DNA of 64,000 bases from Robiginitomaculum sp. (GCA_016765135.1 JAESQN010000031.1:152801-216800); one strand, 5' to 3'; shown: positions 26,154-35,928, counted from the stretch's first letter. A program made the numbers and translations. Notes: generated by a model from the letters alone, not told the origin.

Positions 26154-28055
26154 ATGAAATTGTTTGTCAAAATAGCGGCGTTATGGGTTTTGAGCATCAG
26201 TGCGGCGTGTGCCGACCGTGGCTCTGTAGCGGATGCACCAATTGTACCATTAGAAAAATCGGGTGTGGCAGAAGAAGCCTATAGCGCGACAGAAACAGCC
26301 ACCGCTATGGTCAACCTTAATGGGCGCAGTCGGGTTGATTTATCCGGAAAATGGCGTTATATTGTGGACCCTTCCCGGCTTGGCATCCTCAAAGCTGGCC
26401 GACAGCGCGGGTTTCCCAAAGACCGAGGCCCAACCAATCACCCTTTGATCGAATATGAATGGGATACGTCACCAACCATGGACGTTCCAGGTGACTGGAA
26501 TTCACAAGTGCGCGAACTGAACATGTATGAAGGCATGGTCTGGTTTCGCCGTAAAGTTAGCGCAGACCCACAGCCGGGCAAGCGCTATTTCCTGCATTTT
26601 GAAGCATCAAATTATGACACACGCGTTTTTCTTAACGGGGATTTGCTTGGCCGCCATATTGGCGGGTTTACCCCGTTTGAATTTGAAGTTACCGATAAGT
26701 TGAAGGCAGGCGAAAACTCTTTGGTGGTTTCCGTTGATTCTGAACATTCGGCTAAAACCATTCCGGCGGAAGATTTTGACTGGCAGAATTACGGCGGCAT
26801 CACAAGGCCCGTATCACTAATAGAAGTACCAGAAACATTTATTCATTCCTATTGGGTCAGGCTTGGCAAGGCTGGGCATATTGAAGTTGACGTAAAACTG
26901 GACGGGCCCAACCGGGCTGGCAGCATGGTTGACATTAGCATCCCAAGCCTCGGCGTAACCGTTCAAGCAAAAACAGATGCGCAAGGCCAAGCACAAGCTA
27001 GCTTCCCCACACCCGAGGGTTTAAAATTGTGGGAGCCGGCGACGCCGACCCTGTATGATGTCAAGGTCGCTTCAAACCAAGACAGTATAGGGGACCGGAT
27101 CGGGTTTCGCACCATTGAAGTTCGTGGCCCGAAAATATATCTCAACAATAAGCCACTTACGCTCTACGGGATTTCCATTCACGAAGAAGCGCTCGGCGAA
27201 ATTCCGACACGCCGTATGGACGAAGCTGCGGCGCGAGCCTTGTTGGGTGAAGCTTTGGATTTGGGGTCGAACTTTGTCCGGCTGGCCCATTATCCCCATT
27301 CTGAAATCATGCCGCGTCTAGCCGATGAAATGGGCCTTTTGGTATGGAGCGAAATTCCGGTGTATTGGGACATTGATTTTGAAAGCGAAAAAACCCTGCA
27401 TGAGGCTCAGACCATGATCAACGAGATGATTGCCCGGGATAAAAACCGTGCGTCCATTATCGTTTGGAGTGTCGCCAATGAAACACCGATTAAGGATGTT
27501 CGCACCGTCTTTTTACGAAAATTGATTGATAATGTGCGAGCACAAGACTCTACGCGGCTGGTTTCCTCGGCCATGGATAAATCTGCCAAAAAAGACGGCC
27601 AAGCTGAAAATCTTATCGTGGCCAACGACCCGTTGGGCGAATTTGTAGATATCATTTCTCTAAATAGGTATGATGGCTGGTATGGCCCTCTAACCCCGGC
27701 CGAAATTTATAAAGTGCAGTGGGAAACCATTTATGATAAGCCAATCATTCTAAGCGAATTTGGTGCTGGTGCGCTGCATGGCTACCGGGCTGACCCGCTA
27801 ACCCGTTGGAGCGAGGATTATCAGGCATTGATGTACGAAGAATTTATCGAGATGACTAAGCGTATCCCCAATTACGCTGGCATGTCACCCTGGATATTAA
27901 AAGATTTCCGCTCGCACCGCCGTTTTCACGGACGGTTTCAGGCTGGGTGGAACCGTAAAGGTGTGATCGACCAGACGGGGAAACGCAAGCTGGCGTTTGA
28001 CGTTTTGCAAAATTATTATAATGAGCAAGATTCGCGTGAGCCGTTAAAACCATGA
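26154..28055 (+). CDS. GH2 family glycoside hydrolase, lipoprotein
   Basis: A 633-residue protein with lipoprotein signal (lipobox SAAC, C19). GH2 domains follow: sugar-binding (about 55-225, GDWNSQ...MYEGMVWFRRKV), Ig-like (230-322) and barrel (from 325). Catalytic residues are acid/base E443 in WSVANET and nucleophile E535 in LSEFGAGALHG; RYDGWYG and PWILKDF complete the barrel. It resembles beta-glucuronidase-like or beta-galactosidase-like GH2 enzymes; exact specificity is uncertain. It probably trims oligosaccharides at the outer membrane or in the periplasm. It overlaps the next gene by four bases (ATGA). Confidence 0.85.
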   Translation: MKLFVKIAALWVLSISAACADRGSVADAPIVPLEKSGVAEEAYSATETATAMVNLNGRSRVDLSGKWRYIVDPSRLGILKAGRQRGFPKDRGPTNHPLIEYEWDTSPTMDVPGDWNSQVRELNMYEGMVWFRRKVSADPQPGKRYFLHFEASNYDTRVFLNGDLLGRHIGGFTPFEFEVTDKLKAGENSLVVSVDSEHSAKTIPAEDFDWQNYGGITRPVSLIEVPETFIHSYWVRLGKAGHIEVDVKLDGPNRAGSMVDISIPSLGVTVQAKTDAQGQAQASFPTPEGLKLWEPATPTLYDVKVASNQDSIGDRIGFRTIEVRGPKIYLNNKPLTLYGISIHEEALGEIPTRRMDEAAARALLGEALDLGSNFVRLAHYPHSEIMPRLADEMGLLVWSEIPVYWDIDFESEKTLHEAQTMINEMIARDKNRASIIVWSVANETPIKDVRTVFLRKLIDNVRAQDSTRLVSSAMDKSAKKDGQAENLIVANDPLGEFVDIISLNRYDGWYGPLTPAEIYKVQWETIYDKPIILSEFGAGALHGYRADPLTRWSEDYQALMYEEFIEMTKRIPNYAGMSPWILKDFRSHRRFHGRFQAGWNRKGVIDQTGKRKLAFDVLQNYYNEQDSREPLKP

Positions 28056-30190
28056 AGCGGCTAAAGAGGGCGGCTTTTGTAAGTGTCGCCCTAAGCTTCT
28101 TTTTGTCCGCGTGTAGTACCGCGCCAGATAATTCTGTGCGCACCAATAATAGTGTGCCGCCCGGACCGACACTGCCCCCCCAAGCCAGTTTGCAGGACGG
28201 GGTTTTAACCTTGAGTAACGAACGAATCTCCCGGCGGTTTTTATGGAATGAGGGTAATTTACAAAGCATTGACCTGACCAATATAAGGAGTGGCCACCGC
28301 TGGAAACTGGACAGCGAAACACCTGATATTGCACCGTTCGGTGAAGTTCTAAAAGCAAGAAACGGAAAACTGCAAACCCGAAATGTGCCCAAATCCCCGA
28401 CAGTGCCCGCCTATCTTGAAGCGGTCATCAGTTTTAGTGCTGACCAACTTGAGGTTAAGCGCACCTGCCAGATATTTAAAAATGTTCCGGCCATTCATTG
28501 CCAACTGGCCTATCGGGGTGGCCAGCGCCAGAAGCAAGACAAAGCCCCAACAAGCCGCGAAATGATTGAAAATGCCAAAAAACAACAAACCTCGAAAGAA
28601 GACCGGATAGAATATTTAGCCTTGCCCAAAGGTCATTGGTCATTTGAAGCCGTGCAATTTCGGGCCGCAACGGATTATATTGACTGGCTGACCAGTGAAG
28701 AAGAGGGCGAAATTTATCGCCGGGACCAACGCATTGATGCCAACATTATCCGTCTTGAAGAACGGGTGACCGGCGAACAGATATTGTTGGTTAAAGAAGC
28801 GCCGATCGGGGCGGACCAAGTCGCATGGCCAGGGTATGATTTTGTCTTGCGCGATAAAAACGTGGCGGTGGTCGGCGGCGGCATTGATCCGGCAACACTA
28901 CACGCCGATACATGGAAAACCGCCTATTCCGCCAGTGTTGTTGTCGCGGGGCCAGGGCGTTATGAAGCTTTAAAATCCTTACGTGAGTACCGTGAAAGCT
29001 GGCGTACCTACTCACATGCACGCGACGGTATGATCTTGATGAATACCTGGGGTGATCGTAACCGCGATGCCAGCATGAATGAAGCGTTTGTTTTGCGCGA
29101 GTTGGAAGCCGCGCATAGATTAGGGCTATCGCATTTTCAATTGGATGATGGCTGGCAAGCGGGGCTATCCAAAAACTCCTCCAAGGCTGAGGGGGAAATG
29201 TGGGAAAGCTGGACGCGCGCCGCCTGGCAGGTGCACAAAGTACGTTTCCCGCAAGGTTTGGCTCCGGTGGTCAAACGGGCCGAGGCTTTGGAAATAGAGC
29301 TGGGATTATGGTTTAATCCAACCAGTAAGAATGAATATGCTTTATGGGAACGCGATGCGGATGTTTTGACGGATATTTATGCCAAGCACGGCATTCGTAT
29401 TTTCAAACTGGACGGCGTTGATATTCCAACGCGTCAGGCGGAGCAAAATTTCGGGAAATTCTTGAAGCGGGTTTATGAAAAAACCAACGGCGAGGTGGTG
29501 TTCAATATTGATGTTACCGCCGGACGCAGGTTGGGCTTTATTCACCCGCTCAACAGTTACGGCAACATTTTCATTGAAAATCGCTATACGGATTGGGCTA
29601 ATTATTACCCCTATAGGACATTACGAAACCTGTGGGCTTTGTCGGCCTATGTCCCGCCGCAATTTTTGCAAGTGGAATTTCTAAACATAAGTCGCAATGC
29701 GGATAAATACCCAAAAGACGACCCCTTTGCGCCTGCTAATGTCTCGTTCGAATATGCCTTTGCCACCACCATGATGGGCCAACCCTTGGCTTGGTTTGAG
29801 GCTTCCAATTTGCCAGTAGAGGCGCAAAAAGCAGCACCTGCCATCAAGCGCTACCGTAAGTTAGCCCCCAGTATTCACAGCGGGCGCATTTACCCTATAG
29901 GGTATCGTCCAAACGGAGCCAGTTGGACGGGTTTTCAATCAGTATTGACGGATGAAACTACTGGGTATTTACTGGTTTTTCGTGAGAACAATCAGCAAGA
30001 TACTGCGCACATCAAAACCTTCCTGCCTGAAAACCAATATGCCTGTTTCACACCAGAACTGGGATCTGGTGCGAAATTTGAAACAAGGATTGGGGCCGAA
30101 GGACAAATAGAAGTGCAGTTGGAAGCCGCTCATAGCTATGCATTATATAGCTATCAGTTATCGCCGGAAAAACAAAAGTGTGCGCCCTAA
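28052..30190 (+). CDS. GH36-like alpha-galactosidase, lipoprotein
   Basis: A 712-residue protein with lipobox LSAC (C21). An N-terminal beta-sandwich (40-310) precedes a TIM barrel with GH36/clan-D features: MNTWGDRNRDASMNE (about 330), LGLSHFQLDDGWQAG (358-371), LGLWFNPTSKNEYALW (418-432), and FKLDGVDIP with candidate nucleophile D454. D514 in NRYTDW is the probable acid/base. The C-terminal part is a beta-sandwich. Motifs deviate from classical GH36, so related alpha-galactosidase-like activities are possible. It ends directly against the convergent KDGal kinase gene with no gap. Confidence 0.75.
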   Translation: MKRLKRAAFVSVALSFFLSACSTAPDNSVRTNNSVPPGPTLPPQASLQDGVLTLSNERISRRFLWNEGNLQSIDLTNIRSGHRWKLDSETPDIAPFGEVLKARNGKLQTRNVPKSPTVPAYLEAVISFSADQLEVKRTCQIFKNVPAIHCQLAYRGGQRQKQDKAPTSREMIENAKKQQTSKEDRIEYLALPKGHWSFEAVQFRAATDYIDWLTSEEEGEIYRRDQRIDANIIRLEERVTGEQILLVKEAPIGADQVAWPGYDFVLRDKNVAVVGGGIDPATLHADTWKTAYSASVVVAGPGRYEALKSLREYRESWRTYSHARDGMILMNTWGDRNRDASMNEAFVLRELEAAHRLGLSHFQLDDGWQAGLSKNSSKAEGEMWESWTRAAWQVHKVRFPQGLAPVVKRAEALEIELGLWFNPTSKNEYALWERDADVLTDIYAKHGIRIFKLDGVDIPTRQAEQNFGKFLKRVYEKTNGEVVFNIDVTAGRRLGFIHPLNSYGNIFIENRYTDWANYYPYRTLRNLWALSAYVPPQFLQVEFLNISRNADKYPKDDPFAPANVSFEYAFATTMMGQPLAWFEASNLPVEAQKAAPAIKRYRKLAPSIHSGRIYPIGYRPNGASWTGFQSVLTDETTGYLLVFRENNQQDTAHIKTFLPENQYACFTPELGSGAKFETRIGAEGQIEVQLEAAHSYALYSYQLSPEKQKCAP

Positions 30191-31123
30191 TCAGACTTGA
30201 CGTGATAAATATAGCAATCCCTTTATCGCCATTTCATTACCCGCCAAAGTTTGGCTTTTAATCCCGAAGCCCTCTAGCGCACTGGCATAAAGCACCGTGT
30301 TAATTTCGGCACCTATGATAGGGATGACTGTTTGGGAGCTTAGATGATTCTTGTATATATCAAAGGCGCTGCGCACATCAAACCCGATGATCAGCGCCGA
30401 AAGATAACTCCTGGCCTGGTCATTATTCATTTGACCAAGTACGCGCTTGCTACGGACCGAGAACAGGGTGTTGATGAAATTAAGTTTTGGGGATTTATAA
30501 ATATGCGCTACCGTGTCTTGAAAAATTTCCATATCTGTATCTGGTGAACCGTCGGCACTATTGTCTACATAGATACCGTGCTTGGAGATTATGTTATACA
30601 ACTCTCCGCTGGGGATGGTCAAAAATTCAGCAATGGTATTTTGTTTGGTTAGCGCCCACTTTGTGTGGGTGCCGGGCAAACACAAAATTTGGCTATTTTG
30701 GACGGATGTCTGGTTGGTCAACCAGCCAAGAAGCTGAACCTCTTCACCGCGCATAATATCAGGGTGACCCAAACGGTTACGACATTCTGCTCCGGATATA
30801 ATGGTAATATTCCTGCCCCGGCTTAGAAACTGTATAGGCGCGTTCGCTAACTGCGCGGCTGACACCGGGCATTTTTTATAACCCGCATCCTTCCAGCCAA
30901 TATCCGCACCGACCATGCCCGATAAAATAACCGCAATATCACCGTATTGTTCGTACCAATTTGCGGTCAGTTCGTGAAAATATTGTTCAAAATCATTACA
31001 GAATTTGGCGCCGCACCCTTTACGGCTGTCAAGCTGCAAGGATGCGCCTTTTTGAATTTTATATAAATAAAGACTTAGGTTAGTCGTACCCCAATCCCCA
31101 ATAATGAGATATTTGCAAGCCAC
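30191..31123 (-). CDS. dgoK: 2-dehydro-3-deoxygalactonokinase
   Basis: The 310-residue protein matches DgoK: LIIGDWGTTNLSLYLY at the N-terminus (phosphate-binding), VILSGMVGADIGW near 65, and IMRGEEVQLLGWL near 123. It phosphorylates 2-keto-3-deoxygalactonate to KDPGal in the De Ley-Doudoroff pathway; the aldolase at 35284 then cleaves the product. It is the last gene of the minus-strand unit that begins with the sugar symporter, three bases after the SDR gene. Confidence 0.88.
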   Translation of the reverse strand: MACKYLIIGDWGTTNLSLYLYKIQKGASLQLDSRKGCGAKFCNDFEQYFHELTANWYEQYGDIAVILSGMVGADIGWKDAGYKKCPVSAAQLANAPIQFLSRGRNITIISGAECRNRLGHPDIMRGEEVQLLGWLTNQTSVQNSQILCLPGTHTKWALTKQNTIAEFLTIPSGELYNIISKHGIYVDNSADGSPDTDMEIFQDTVAHIYKSPKLNFINTLFSVRSKRVLGQMNNDQARSYLSALIIGFDVRSAFDIYKNHLSSQTVIPIIGAEINTVLYASALEGFGIKSQTLAGNEMAIKGLLYLSRQV

Positions 31124-31126
31124 GAA

Positions 31127-31909
31127 TTATCCCGCGACTTTATTGCGACCAATAACCGGATATTGCTCAACTTCATAAACCGATCCTGTAACCGGAGCAG
31201 AAGCCGGGGAGAGCCAAAACACCGCATGGTTGGCAATCTCCTCTGGCGTTAACAACGAGCCGCGCGGCGCGGCAGCCTTGTTAATATTTTCATGCCAGTC
31301 ATCGGGCGCGCCCATGCTTTTTTGCATGTCGATCTCGCCCTGGGTCAGTGTCCAGCCAACATTAAGCTGGTTGACCCTGATCAAATCCTCTCCGAGCGCA
31401 TCACCGAGATTGCGGGTCATAGTCATCAGCGCGCCCTTGGACATGGAATAGATCAAAATCATATCAGCGCCGCAATAAGCATTGATCGAACCAATATTCA
31501 CGATAGCGCCGGGCGCTTTTCTGGCGCGGCAATCTTGCACTAATCTTTGCGCTAACATTAACGGGGCGCGGGCATTGATATGGAACACTTTATCAAATTG
31601 TGTATTCACTTCCGTATCGATGTCGCTTCGCGGGAAAACCCCGGCATTATTGACCAAACCGTCAATGCTTCCAAATGCATCAAGACTGGCTTGTGCAACT
31701 ATATCACTGGCCGCAAGGTCGGCCAGATCCGCCACGACCCAGCGCGCATTCGAGCCTAAAAAATCGGCCTTCTCCGCCAGAGATTTGGCGTTTCTACCGT
31801 GCAGCATAACCCGTGCGCCTTGCTTGTAGACGGCTTGCGCAATGGCCCAGCCAATACCGGACGAAGCGCCCGTGACAATAACCGAAGAGTTTTCAAGTGT
31901 CGTATTCAT
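31127..31909 (-). CDS. SDR-family dehydrogenase, probable D-galactose 1-dehydrogenase
   Basis: A 260-residue classical SDR: nucleotide loop VTGASSGIGWAIA, NNAGVFP, and catalytic Ser with Y-S-M-S-K in a segment starting NIGSINAYCGAD. Within a galactonate operon (lactonase, dehydratase, KDGal kinase, aldolase) the simplest role is oxidation of galactose to galactonolactone. SDR enzymes acting on other sugars would look the same by motif, so specificity is by context only. Confidence 0.75.
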   Translation of the reverse strand: MNTTLENSSVIVTGASSGIGWAIAQAVYKQGARVMLHGRNAKSLAEKADFLGSNARWVVADLADLAASDIVAQASLDAFGSIDGLVNNAGVFPRSDIDTEVNTQFDKVFHINARAPLMLAQRLVQDCRARKAPGAIVNIGSINAYCGADMILIYSMSKGALMTMTRNLGDALGEDLIRVNQLNVGWTLTQGEIDMQKSMGAPDDWHENINKAAAPRGSLLTPEEIANHAVFWLSPASAPVTGSVYEVEQYPVIGRNKVAG

Positions 31910-31917
31910 GAGTAATC

Positions 31918-32646
31918 CTAACTGATAGCAGATGAAAAGGATGTTTTGGGCCGGTGTTCTTGTATCAAACTTAGCGCTTCCTCCAAAATAGCCAAAGTGG
32001 CCGCCCGCGCCCGCACAGGATCGCCAGCAAAAATAGCATCAGCGATAGCCTGATGGGCTTCCAGCTCTGCGGTTTGGACGCCCTTTGTTTTATTGGTCAG
32101 CTTGATGGCATATTGCAAAACCGTTTGCACAAGCTCTTTGTTTTGTATGATAAAACGGTTGTTACTCGCATCAAGAACGGCAAGGTGAAAGTTGATATCA
32201 GATTGGAGCGGATCGGCCTTTCCAGCCTCTGCTATTTGCATATGCACAAGCGCAACTCTGATGGCCTCCAGATCAGACGGGCGGGCATTGCGGGCGGCCA
32301 GAGCGGCGGCTTCCGGTTCGACGGCTTTGCGGTATTCAATAAATTCGATCATAAGATCATAGGAAAACCCGGATTTTAGCAGCCATGACAAAACATCTTT
32401 ATCAAGGAAATTCCAATGCCGTTCTCCTTGCACCCATGTGCCTTGTCTAGGGCGCGAACCGATGAGACCTTTTGCCGTTAGCATTTTTACGGCTTCGCGA
32501 ACAACGCTCCTGCTGGCAGAAAATTGCGTGCAAAGCTTGGCTTCAATGGGAAATGGTTTGTCGTTATAAACGCCCGCAGCAATAGACTGCCCAAGTGTTT
32601 CGACAATTGAATGGGTTAGATTGCGACCCTTTTTAGCGCGCGTCAT
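31918..32646 (-). CDS. GntR/FadR-family regulator, DgoR-like
   Basis: The 242-residue protein has an N-terminal winged helix (about 8-75: AKLCTQFSASRSVVREAVKML, then SRPRQGTWV) and a helical FCD ligand domain with metal-binding type residues (ideal for a sugar acid). It lies inside the galactonate operon, overlapping the lactonase gene by four bases. The palindromes AATTATATGATAATT at 35194 and 35227, between this operon and the divergent aldolase operon, are its likely operators, with a galactonate-type effector; inference. Confidence 0.85.
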   Translation of the reverse strand: MTRAKKGRNLTHSIVETLGQSIAAGVYNDKPFPIEAKLCTQFSASRSVVREAVKMLTAKGLIGSRPRQGTWVQGERHWNFLDKDVLSWLLKSGFSYDLMIEFIEYRKAVEPEAAALAARNARPSDLEAIRVALVHMQIAEAGKADPLQSDINFHLAVLDASNNRFIIQNKELVQTVLQYAIKLTNKTKGVQTAELEAHQAIADAIFAGDPVRARAATLAILEEALSLIQEHRPKTSFSSAIS

Positions 32647-33569
32647 TGTTCATGTCTTTCCCCTAAGCTTTCAGAGCTTAGTCGAAATTTAAGGGCAGGC
32701 AAACCCGTAATGTCTGTTTGGTAAATGAGTACGTTTCCAGCCTGTGGCTCCTGTGTCAAAGTTTCGGCGCTTAAGCCGTCGCGGGCTGTGGTTACAAACA
32801 TCACATTCATATCCTTGCCGCCAAATGCAATACAGGTGGGCTGGGTGACAGGTACGTCCAAAATATGGTCGATTGCGCCGCCCAGCCCGTAGCGCACAAC
32901 CCGCTTGCCGCCCCACTCGGCGTTCCAGATATAACCTTGGGCATCTACATCACTGCCGTCGGGGAAAACACCTGGAGCGGTCGTTGCAAAAATGCGCTTA
33001 TTGGCGATGGCCCCCGTGTCTTTATCAAAATCATAGGCAAAAATAGTGTGCCGAGGGCTGTCGGCAAAATAAAGCACAGAGGCATCCGGACTCCAGCAAA
33101 GCCCATTGGAAATCATGATATCATTCATCATGGTTTTGGCGCCCGCGTCTGTGCCTGCATTCGCAAGACAATAAAGAGCCGCACTTGCGTCCCCTGCCTT
33201 GCCCGCATCTTCAACCATGCTGCCAGCCCAAAACCGCCCCTGCCTGTCCACCCGCCCATCATTAAAACGGCGACCTGTATTTTGAAATTCTGGACGCGCC
33301 AGCCAAGTAATCACTCCGCTTGCATAGTCAAACAAGGCAAACCCGGTTTCAAAACCTATGATCAGTGTTCCGATATCTGTCGTCAGGCCAAGGGCGCAGG
33401 CGCGCTCCGGAACTGCGAAATTTTCGTAGGTTTTCGTGCTTAAATCATAGCGGTAAATCAGCCGCGCCTGAATATCTACCCACCACAAATGACCAGTTCG
33501 CTCGTCCCACACAGGGCTTTCCCCCAAGGTATTTTGCACATTTATATGGTCAATCAGTTCTATAGACAT
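32643..33569 (-). CDS. SMP-30/gluconolactonase family sugar lactonase
   Basis: A 308-residue six-bladed propeller of the SMP-30/LRE family: LGESPVWDERTGHLWWVDI (E17 region, metal ligand), FNDGRVDRQGRFWAGSM, MISNGLCWSPDASVLYFADS and FPDGSDVDAQGYIWNAEW. These supply the divalent-metal site residues Glu, Asn and Asp. It opens the aldonolactone formed by the sugar dehydrogenase, here probably galactonolactone. It begins seven bases after the symporter stop. Confidence 0.88.
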   Translation of the reverse strand: MSIELIDHINVQNTLGESPVWDERTGHLWWVDIQARLIYRYDLSTKTYENFAVPERACALGLTTDIGTLIIGFETGFALFDYASGVITWLARPEFQNTGRRFNDGRVDRQGRFWAGSMVEDAGKAGDASAALYCLANAGTDAGAKTMMNDIMISNGLCWSPDASVLYFADSPRHTIFAYDFDKDTGAIANKRIFATTAPGVFPDGSDVDAQGYIWNAEWGGKRVVRYGLGGAIDHILDVPVTQPTCIAFGGKDMNVMFVTTARDGLSAETLTQEPQAGNVLIYQTDITGLPALKFRLSSESLGERHEQ

Positions 33570-33576
33570 CTGGGCC

Positions 33577-35139
33577 TTACCACCAAGCGGTATAAAGTCC
33601 GGTTAGCACTACGAGAATACCGATGGTTGCCACCAAAAAGCCCTTTGATGTTTTAAAGTCTATTTCATCAAGGGGAATGGCATTTTTATGCGCGCCTTTG
33701 CTGGTCAGCAAGGAGACAATAATAGCGAGCGCCATGCACAGTAAAAACACAATACCAACCCGGTCGATAAACGGTAAAAGCGGATAGAAAATCTTGAACA
33801 AAAACGAGAAAATAGCCGAGCCGATAGCCGCCGCCAGAGCGCCACCCGCTGTTGCCCGTTTCCAAAACAGGCCCAGCATAAAGATAACGACAATCCCCGG
33901 GGTGAAAAATCCGGTAAATTCCTGTATGTATTGAAAGGCTTGATCAAATTGTCCCAAAAGCGGTTTGGCAACAATCATGGCGATGATAATGGCAAGGACG
34001 GCAACAGTGCGGCCAATCGTTACCAGTTTTTTCTCTGAGGTACCAGGGCGAAAGCTACGGTAAATATCCATAGTGAAAATCGTCGAGATCGAATTCATCA
34101 TGGAACCAAGCGACGATAAAATCGCAGCAATCAGAGCCGCAAAGACAAGTCCGCGAATGCCGGTCGGCACCAACTTCATCATCTCTGCATAGGCTTGGTC
34201 GGGGGCGACAAGTTCCGGAGCCAAAACCACAGCGGCAATACCCGGCAAGACAACAATCACCGGCATAAATAGTTTCAAATAGGCTGCAAATACAATGCCT
34301 TTTTGGGCTTCTTTTAAATTTTTAGCAGCCAAAACGCGCTGGATTGTATATTGGTTAAACCCCCAATAGGACAAATTCATAATCCACAACCCGCCAACCA
34401 AAACCGATATCCCCGGCAGGCTGATATAATGGGGGTTGTCCTTGGATAAAATAAGATCAAACTTCTCCGGGGCCTGTTTGGTCAGCTCAATAAACCCGCT
34501 AATCACGCCGCCAGTAGGCGAGATCGCGGTGAGGGTTACATAGGCAATTATTAACCCGCCAAGCACTAGAATAACCACTTGCACAATATCTGTCAGAGCC
34601 ACAGCCCGAAGCCCGCCGTAAGTAGAATAAACAATCGCTAACGCCCCCAGAATGAGCAAGCCATAACTTAGGGGCAGCCCGGTAATACTGTTGATTGCCA
34701 AGGCACCCAGCCACAAAATCGCGGTTAGATTAACCAGCACATAAACACCGATCCAGAATATGGCCATAACCATGCGCACATTGTGGTCATAGCGCTGCTC
34801 TAAAAATTGCGGCATGGTGTAAATGCCGTGCTTTAAAAATATTGGCAGGAAATATTTACCGACAATGATCAGCGTAATCGCCGACATCCATTCATAAGAC
34901 GCAATGGCAATGCCAATCGCATACCCGGATCCGGACATGCCGATGATTTGTTCTGCGGAAATATTGGCTGCAATGAGCGAAGCTCCGATAGCCCACCAAG
35001 GGAGAGATTTTCCAGCGAGAAAATAATCCTTTGTATCGCGCTCATGGCCTGGCTTTGGTCGGCTGACCCACTGGGCAAGAGAAATAATGGCGATAGCATA
35101 TAGGCCAATAATGACTAAATCGATGGTTTCAAGATTCAT
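33577..35139 (-). CDS. SSS family Na+/sugar symporter (SglT-like)
   Basis: The chosen start ATG 35139 (MNLETIDLVIIGLYAIAI) gives 520 residues; the frame runs on upstream to 35190, into the promoter. About 13-14 hydrophobic segments are seen. Family features include DYFLAGKSLPWWAIGASLIAANISAEQIIG, YSTYGGLRAVALTDIVQ and GFNQYTIQRVLAAKNLKEAQ. It probably imports galactose or a related monosaccharide across the inner membrane and leads the operon with lactonase, regulator, dehydrogenase and KDGal kinase. Confidence 0.9.
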   Translation of the reverse strand: MNLETIDLVIIGLYAIAIISLAQWVSRPKPGHERDTKDYFLAGKSLPWWAIGASLIAANISAEQIIGMSGSGYAIGIAIASYEWMSAITLIIVGKYFLPIFLKHGIYTMPQFLEQRYDHNVRMVMAIFWIGVYVLVNLTAILWLGALAINSITGLPLSYGLLILGALAIVYSTYGGLRAVALTDIVQVVILVLGGLIIAYVTLTAISPTGGVISGFIELTKQAPEKFDLILSKDNPHYISLPGISVLVGGLWIMNLSYWGFNQYTIQRVLAAKNLKEAQKGIVFAAYLKLFMPVIVVLPGIAAVVLAPELVAPDQAYAEMMKLVPTGIRGLVFAALIAAILSSLGSMMNSISTIFTMDIYRSFRPGTSEKKLVTIGRTVAVLAIIIAMIVAKPLLGQFDQAFQYIQEFTGFFTPGIVVIFMLGLFWKRATAGGALAAAIGSAIFSFLFKIFYPLLPFIDRVGIVFLLCMALAIIVSLLTSKGAHKNAIPLDEIDFKTSKGFLVATIGILVVLTGLYTAWW

Positions 35140-35193
35140 AATATTGCCAGCTCTAAATTTAACGCACATGAAGCAGAATTTGATCTTCATAGG

Positions 35194-35268
35194 AATTATA
35201 TGATAATTAAACTATTGTAAATAGTCAATTATATGATAATTGACGTTTGGTGAAGCTGTTAAGATAAA
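35194..35268. promoter_or_regulatory. Divergent promoters with twin AATTATATGATAATT operators
   Basis: The 15-mer palindrome occurs at 35194-35208 and 35227-35241, centres 33 bases apart. On the minus strand TTGACT (35228-35223) and TATCAT (35205-35200) with a 17-base spacer make a promoter for the symporter, its -10 inside the first palindrome. On the plus strand TTGACG (35240-35245) at the edge of the second palindrome and GATAAA (35263-35268) could drive the aldolase operon. Both promoters would be closed by the same dimeric repressor. Confidence 0.65.
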
Positions 35269-35283
35269 ACCAAGGAATTTTAC

Positions 35284-35928
35284 ATGTTGGATACTGATAT
35301 AGCCCTGAAGAAATTACCGCTTGTGGCCGTAATTCGCGGGCTTGACATAGGCCGGATAAAAGATGTTGGCACGACACTCATCGAAGCTGGGTTTACTTTG
35401 ATAGAGGTAACCCTCAACTCACCCGAGCCTCTGAAAGCGATAGAAATTCTTGTCGAAATTTCTGGACAATCTGCCTCTATCGGTGCCGGGACTGTCCTGT
35501 CCGTGCAGGATGTCAAGGATGTTAAAACAGCGGGCGGACAGTTTATTATCTCTCCGAATATGGACGAAGACGTCATCAGAGAAACGAAAAACTGCGGCCT
35601 GGTTTCCTGGCCGGGTGTGTTTACGCCAACGGAGGCTTTTAATGCGCTGAAATACGGCGCGGATGGGTTGAAAGCTTTCCCCGCCGAATCTATATCGCCG
35701 CAAACCCTCAAAGCTTGGCGCGCCGTTCTGCCGCTAAATACACAAATTTTTATCGTCGGCGGGGTAGATGCCGCCTCCATGAAACCCTATTTAGCTGCAG
35801 GGGCAGGCGGGTTTGGGCTTGGGTCTTCGCTGGTCAGCGCCAACAAATCCTTGGAAGACATTCGCCGGGACGCCGTAGAAATTGTGACGGCCTATCACGA
35901 CGCTGTAGAAAGTCTGTCAAATGGTTAG
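35284..35928 (+). CDS. dgoA: 2-dehydro-3-deoxy-6-phosphogalactonate (KDPGal/KDPG) aldolase
   Basis: A 214-residue class I aldolase of the KDPG/KDPGal family: LPLVAVIRGLD, TLIEVTLNSPEPL with catalytic Glu, GAGTVLSVQDVKD, SPNMDEDVI, PGVFTPTEAFNAL, and the Schiff-base Lys in GADGLKAFPAE. It splits KDPGal to pyruvate and glyceraldehyde 3-phosphate. No other KDPG-type aldolase is in the window, although KdgK is, so it may serve both sugar acids. AAGGAA precedes the ATG; it overlaps the dehydratase by eight bases. Confidence 0.88.
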   Translation: MLDTDIALKKLPLVAVIRGLDIGRIKDVGTTLIEAGFTLIEVTLNSPEPLKAIEILVEISGQSASIGAGTVLSVQDVKDVKTAGGQFIISPNMDEDVIRETKNCGLVSWPGVFTPTEAFNALKYGADGLKAFPAESISPQTLKAWRAVLPLNTQIFIVGGVDAASMKPYLAAGAGGFGLGSSLVSANKSLEDIRRDAVEIVTAYHDAVESLSNG

